Of a DNA stretch of 64,000 bases, positions 62,501-64,000 are shown piece by piece. The position numbers were made by a program, and so were the translations under genes. The notes beneath the pieces are model-generated. The model worked only from the letters and a program-made list of their open reading frames with translations. It ran no database searches and was not told the origin of the DNA. The stretch is from an uncultured Lachnospiraceae bacterium (lineage in GTDB: Bacteria; Bacillota; Clostridia; Lachnospirales; Lachnospiraceae), in contig CAJTXN010000005.1 of assembly GCA_910583605.1 (NCBI GenBank), positions 111,668 to 175,667 on the forward strand, read 5' to 3'. Position 1 is the first letter of the stretch, and every line of letters starts with the position of its first letter.

Positions 62501-64000
62501 AGGAGCATAATCTGATTGATATCATTGACCCGTCGGGAATTGCTATGGCAAGAAATGAGTATGATGAAGAGGGCAGACTGATTGCGGTTATTGATGCAGA
62601 AGGAAATCGGATAGAGTATACCCATGATATTGAAGGCAGAACGGAAGCGGTTCGTGACCGTCTGGGAAATGTGACGGTTTATACGTATGATGAAAATGGA
62701 AATATTATAAAGACGGTGGATGCTTTGGGAACCGTGACCACAAATACGTTTGACGGACAGAATAATCTGCTGAGTCAGACGGATGGACTGGGGAATGTGA
62801 CAAGGTATGGGTATGATGAGAAGAATAATCGTATTTCCGTTGAAAATGCACTGGGTCAGTCCATGAAGATTCATTATGGATCTAATAATGAAATACTTTC
62901 GATTACGCAGGACAATCTGTTGTCCGTACTCATTCATTATGATACCAACGGAAATATTACATCATCAACAGATACTGCAGGAAACATTACACAATATACT
63001 TATGAGAAAAACGGAAAACCAAAAAGTATTTCCGATTCCCTTGGTTCTGTTGTTACTTTTACCTATAATCAGAACGGGGAAGTTGCCACTACCACTGACG
63101 GAGAAGGCAATATCATTACCTATCTCTATGATGAAAAGGGAAACTGCACAGGAACCGAGTTTACAAAGATGACAAAAGACGGCAGTCAGACCATTCGGAA
63201 TACGTATGTATATGACAATGCCGGAAATCTGACTGCAACCGTAGACAGTCTGGGCAATACCTCACATCTGGAATATGATGAAAACGGCAGGGTGCTTGCC
63301 ATGACAGACGAAAACGGCAGACGTACTGCATACAGTTATGATGCTTTGGGAAATGTCAACGCTGTCAGTTACTCCGATGGTACCACCGAAATATTTACCT
63401 ATGATGCCAACGGAAATCTGCTTACTTCCACCGACCGTCAGGGGCTGGTGAGGGAATACTGGTATGACAAGCTGGGCAGAACCGTTGAAACGCTCCTGCC
63501 GGACGGAACCGTCACCAGATATGAATACGATGCCAATGGAAATCTGACTGCTAATATAAGTGCTACCGGATGTGTTACCGCTTATAAATATGATGCTCTG
63601 GGCAGAACAACAGAGATTGCCGATGATGACGGAAATACCATTACCTATCGGTATAACAGCCTGTCCCAGATGATTGCCATGACTGATAAGCTGGGACGCA
63701 CCACCGGATATGAATATGATGCTGCCGGAAATCTGACGGCAGTAACGGCGCCGGATGGTTCTGTCACCCGGATGGAATATGATGTCCGTTCCCGTCTGGT
63801 AAAGGAAACCGATTCCTACGGAACCGTTACCTTGTATGATTATGACAATGCCAACCGTCTGACTTCCGTTACGGACGGGGAAGGGAATACCACAACTTAT
63901 GAATATGACAACCTTGGGGAATTAATTGCAGTTACGGATGCAAAAGGAGCCGTTATCACCTATGAGTATGACAGTCTGGGCCGGCGGATTTCCGAAACCG
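56518..64000 (+). CDS. Giant secreted YD/RHS-repeat protein (3'-partial)
   Basis: The frame is open from ATG 56518 to the window end (at least 2494 residues); I checked phase at many points and found no frame break. A signal peptide ends near AEAAAGYTT. The first domain (40-150) resembles a beta-sandwich carbohydrate-binding-like module (TIYLVDNTDGHWIGNDNAV, WSVRVPKSTYNVTFNRL). PKD-like and Ig-like repeats follow from about 380 to 1740 (for example GTYRITAVVTDGEEEF, TPPVIVITSPKNGAITGKT, TAPVISAVLT). From about 1740 comes the YD/RHS entry domain (FTDISSNVAGVPLTVIRSYDS, FGFGWSLGL), then more than 20 YD repeats of the form YDxxGNLTAVTDxxGNxT. The C-terminal toxin or core, if any, lies outside the window. 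Confidence 0.93.
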   Translation, partial: MSKLLSESSRRNKGKRLTAILLCIAIVICNLGLESYTGLAEAAAGYTTIYLVDNTDGHWIGNDNAVMELVDNTYGHDRYIMSTTDRRTWSVRVPKSTYNVTFNRLNSNQTAQWNSWSAGGRDGYNTYYVYGHEYGFWGGSRDIEEGFRAGDVIYLDYYEFSGWKQADARFYINFTDASKEENGGSDISISGGDKTKYSPIGLTNEIEEDVFTYTVTEEEAGSTELRFWRGNADTLWNCSVTLSYQEYQAGNNCIKIQGWEDTGYVCPYVPRKHKTPIESMELRLTGNRKVNRKLTLDLNVTGETERLLTDRTVIFVEKMGLGNETENGAEEEYVRFDDAAALWNHRELLFTEAGTYRITAVVTDGEEEFQTETEVTVAADEAPTAGFSFDREDSVYIRDENGTAVITITDKSLSEVGDTIISRMYDIYYDADNDGLFSEEEMLKSIQVPSSDLKEMETVLHLSSVGNYKVVQTVWEHFEDTIPSLIGESDYLSGDTRGLPEKYTSFTITNQAPSSSMSMEKSKIADIIFTVGNVDSSCLEQYAEAGERAREILKEQGIQAKVSTVSTSALTAQDTFAWKEYDHYNYKDTYLPTMPKHILYEENDITMMGYSLKPIKDFLYVADEDGSRKVFDFDLQRDSTNWHSMEGGGFLFNTMVSEKENYIQGYCILVTQSGLQLVQINKTNLDKFRNGTYNYVSQTGKLLQTFRISNLYAEHHFKIIVDNHTVTVFDGDTLVINEFVLPEHEEKAYGYGPIISHQNHACEQQSYFTFKNIVMQTIRGESLSHVVAGHNWTPGTNHYVIHFSQTAVPEFMDTDRMADTAAALLGKDVRFYGLGNDITMEEYNGLLNVMDGKGTAIRVGDSEQSGEEPTLSVSEAAEEILSAIIADVKSKDYSIGYTLAADEQVEYTGTYYDPEGDPAGVQEWNYVHDASVFGERTGEESEVRHIQTAVPITMFEQTGAYEISLRVSDDPAGGNPALSSYILWSDLDDYKKLVLSQHRPQAVVSATVMESADNKDICTVNVSYNAWDEDHPSDSRRGIREEKFYYKEIHDTAWTEGKMPASVPAGTTWLVMYLATDIEGTVSRPALCTVKTAEARTFREPEDNTPPEVLLSVTALETEPGKSFYIEASAADDYGITDFTVCINGEKFADTYGRFEYTPQKTGELEITATAVDICGNTTTETKKVTVLDKSDVTPPVIVITSPKNGAITGKTDIIGSITDDKELKSYVITQKFCTASEKEDSDVEQKETVLAEGNGEIRNGVLASFDTEGLECGVYEIKITAKDAAGLETVFRLFLTVEEDNSADRIPPKAEISDIRLNKAEDKSADSIIILGTAADETALSGYELRLYPAEKSQEEAKPVAAGTAAVENNVLGEILTADLESGSYRLLLVVTDAAGNETITGAGFDYVKGTSEEETEQPEIVQNTDTTAPVISAVLTAVIEKEGLKLGLAGTITDENLKSYRVTTWKAKSEVTDSDMVCMAEGSENIVDGTIGEYIWKDYSAGQYAVRVEAEDMAGNYRRIDYAVTVTENKTILGDYQGDKTEDGDGEGDSEQGGKISLLLSTTLANVGDTIQAYVTYPVGAEQVTLMADGREIAINGRTAAVTGTKAGETELVFSAVVKGELQTVTERVRFLDTGDRIHPKAVLLTPEIDSVVKEKTEITGTAWDETSLAYYKLEYRMEGSDNYTEIVTSSEPVKDGILGSLDATKLLNGRYALRLTVVDNGGNRVWVERDINVEGNLKIGAMFLSFTDISSNVAGVPLTVIRSYDSRNKRSGDFGFGWSLGLQSVTLSEASDITQGYDMIQVGEKLSTGYYMTQTECHDVTVTYGDGTSDRFRLKLSPERQALVPIYEVAISFKCVTNPKLTLELDGDNHAMVQGGQLLFEDETMFNSHSYILTREDGTKLYLDGKYGLKKMEDSNGNILTISRNAFTHSDGTGVVFTRDTQGRITKAEEHKTLKNGEKTVIHSAEYGYDSRGNLVSVTDDAGRTVSFTYDEEHNLIDIIDPSGIAMARNEYDEEGRLIAVIDAEGNRIEYTHDIEGRTEAVRDRLGNVTVYTYDENGNIIKTVDALGTVTTNTFDGQNNLLSQTDGLGNVTRYGYDEKNNRISVENALGQSMKIHYGSNNEILSITQDNLLSVLIHYDTNGNITSSTDTAGNITQYTYEKNGKPKSISDSLGSVVTFTYNQNGEVATTTDGEGNIITYLYDEKGNCTGTEFTKMTKDGSQTIRNTYVYDNAGNLTATVDSLGNTSHLEYDENGRVLAMTDENGRRTAYSYDALGNVNAVSYSDGTTEIFTYDANGNLLTSTDRQGLVREYWYDKLGRTVETLLPDGTVTRYEYDANGNLTANISATGCVTAYKYDALGRTTEIADDDGNTITYRYNSLSQMIAMTDKLGRTTGYEYDAAGNLTAVTAPDGSVTRMEYDVRSRLVKETDSYGTVTLYDYDNANRLTSVTDGEGNTTTYEYDNLGELIAVTDAKGAVITYEYDSLGRRISET

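Overview
The window looks like a chromosomal segment of a low-to-moderate-GC, anaerobic gut-type Clostridia, most likely Lachnospiraceae. Pointers are AGGAGG-type ribosome binding sites, near-consensus TTGACA/TATAAT promoters, a contractile-injection-system baseplate followed by a STAS protein, the Cas9/Csn2 type, an ABC/FtsX fusion with an OmpR-type two-component pair, and a giant secreted YD-repeat protein. Genus and species cannot be fixed from sequence reading alone.

Layout. (1) 1-5.4 kb: distal end of an extracellular contractile injection system (two baseplate-J-type proteins and a tail protein I-type protein), then an anti-sigma-factor antagonist. (2) 5.4-8.5 kb, minus strand: signal peptidase I behind two unknown secreted proteins, with a 5' leader that can form mutually exclusive hairpins. 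(3) 8.6-11.5 kb: GH13 lipoprotein, upp, and a proline-rich cell-surface or coat-like protein. (4) 11.9-26.7 kb: an AT-rich defence region. It has a WYL-domain regulator, a minus-strand tracrRNA, cas9-cas1-cas2-csn2 (type II-A), a CRISPR array of 50 repeats and 49 spacers, and a PLD-nuclease/SF2-helicase/DUF3427 protein, followed by a Nudix hydrolase and a DUF1963 protein. (5) 27-36.8 kb: P-type ATPase, a 42-aa small gene, rtcB, a GT2 glycosyltransferase, a beta-glucoside PTS with 6-phospho-beta-glucosidase, an XRE regulator and a start-less gene remnant. (6) 37-42.3 kb: a tandem membrane-protein duplication whose second copy has a nonsense codon, NfeD plus flotillin, a small gene coupled to a vWA-like protein, and a MIF-like tautomerase. 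(7) 42.3-47 kb, minus strand: trpCFBA with its own promoter and no trpEGD in view, then a degenerate HD-GYP protein. (8) 47-52.4 kb: SbcD/YhaO and short SbcC/YhaN proteins, an Orn/Lys/Arg decarboxylase and a guanylate-kinase-like protein. (9) 52.4-56.4 kb: an ABC-FtsX exporter with its two-component system collapsed by an internal deletion. (10) 56.5-64 kb: a giant secreted YD/RHS-repeat protein running off the end.

How the parts work together. The CRISPR locus appears complete and functional: all Cas9 catalytic motifs are intact, the leader ends in the ATTTGAG motif known from type II-A leaders, and the repeats are nearly perfect. A tracrRNA with anti-repeat, hairpins, promoter and terminator can be read directly between the WYL gene and cas9. 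The cas9 and tracrRNA promoters share their -10 region face to face. The least explained signals are the attenuator-like leader at 8.26-8.47 kb, the shared cas9/tracrRNA promoter next to a WYL regulator, the orphaned response-regulator boxes around the ABC transporter, and two small genes absent from ordinary annotations.
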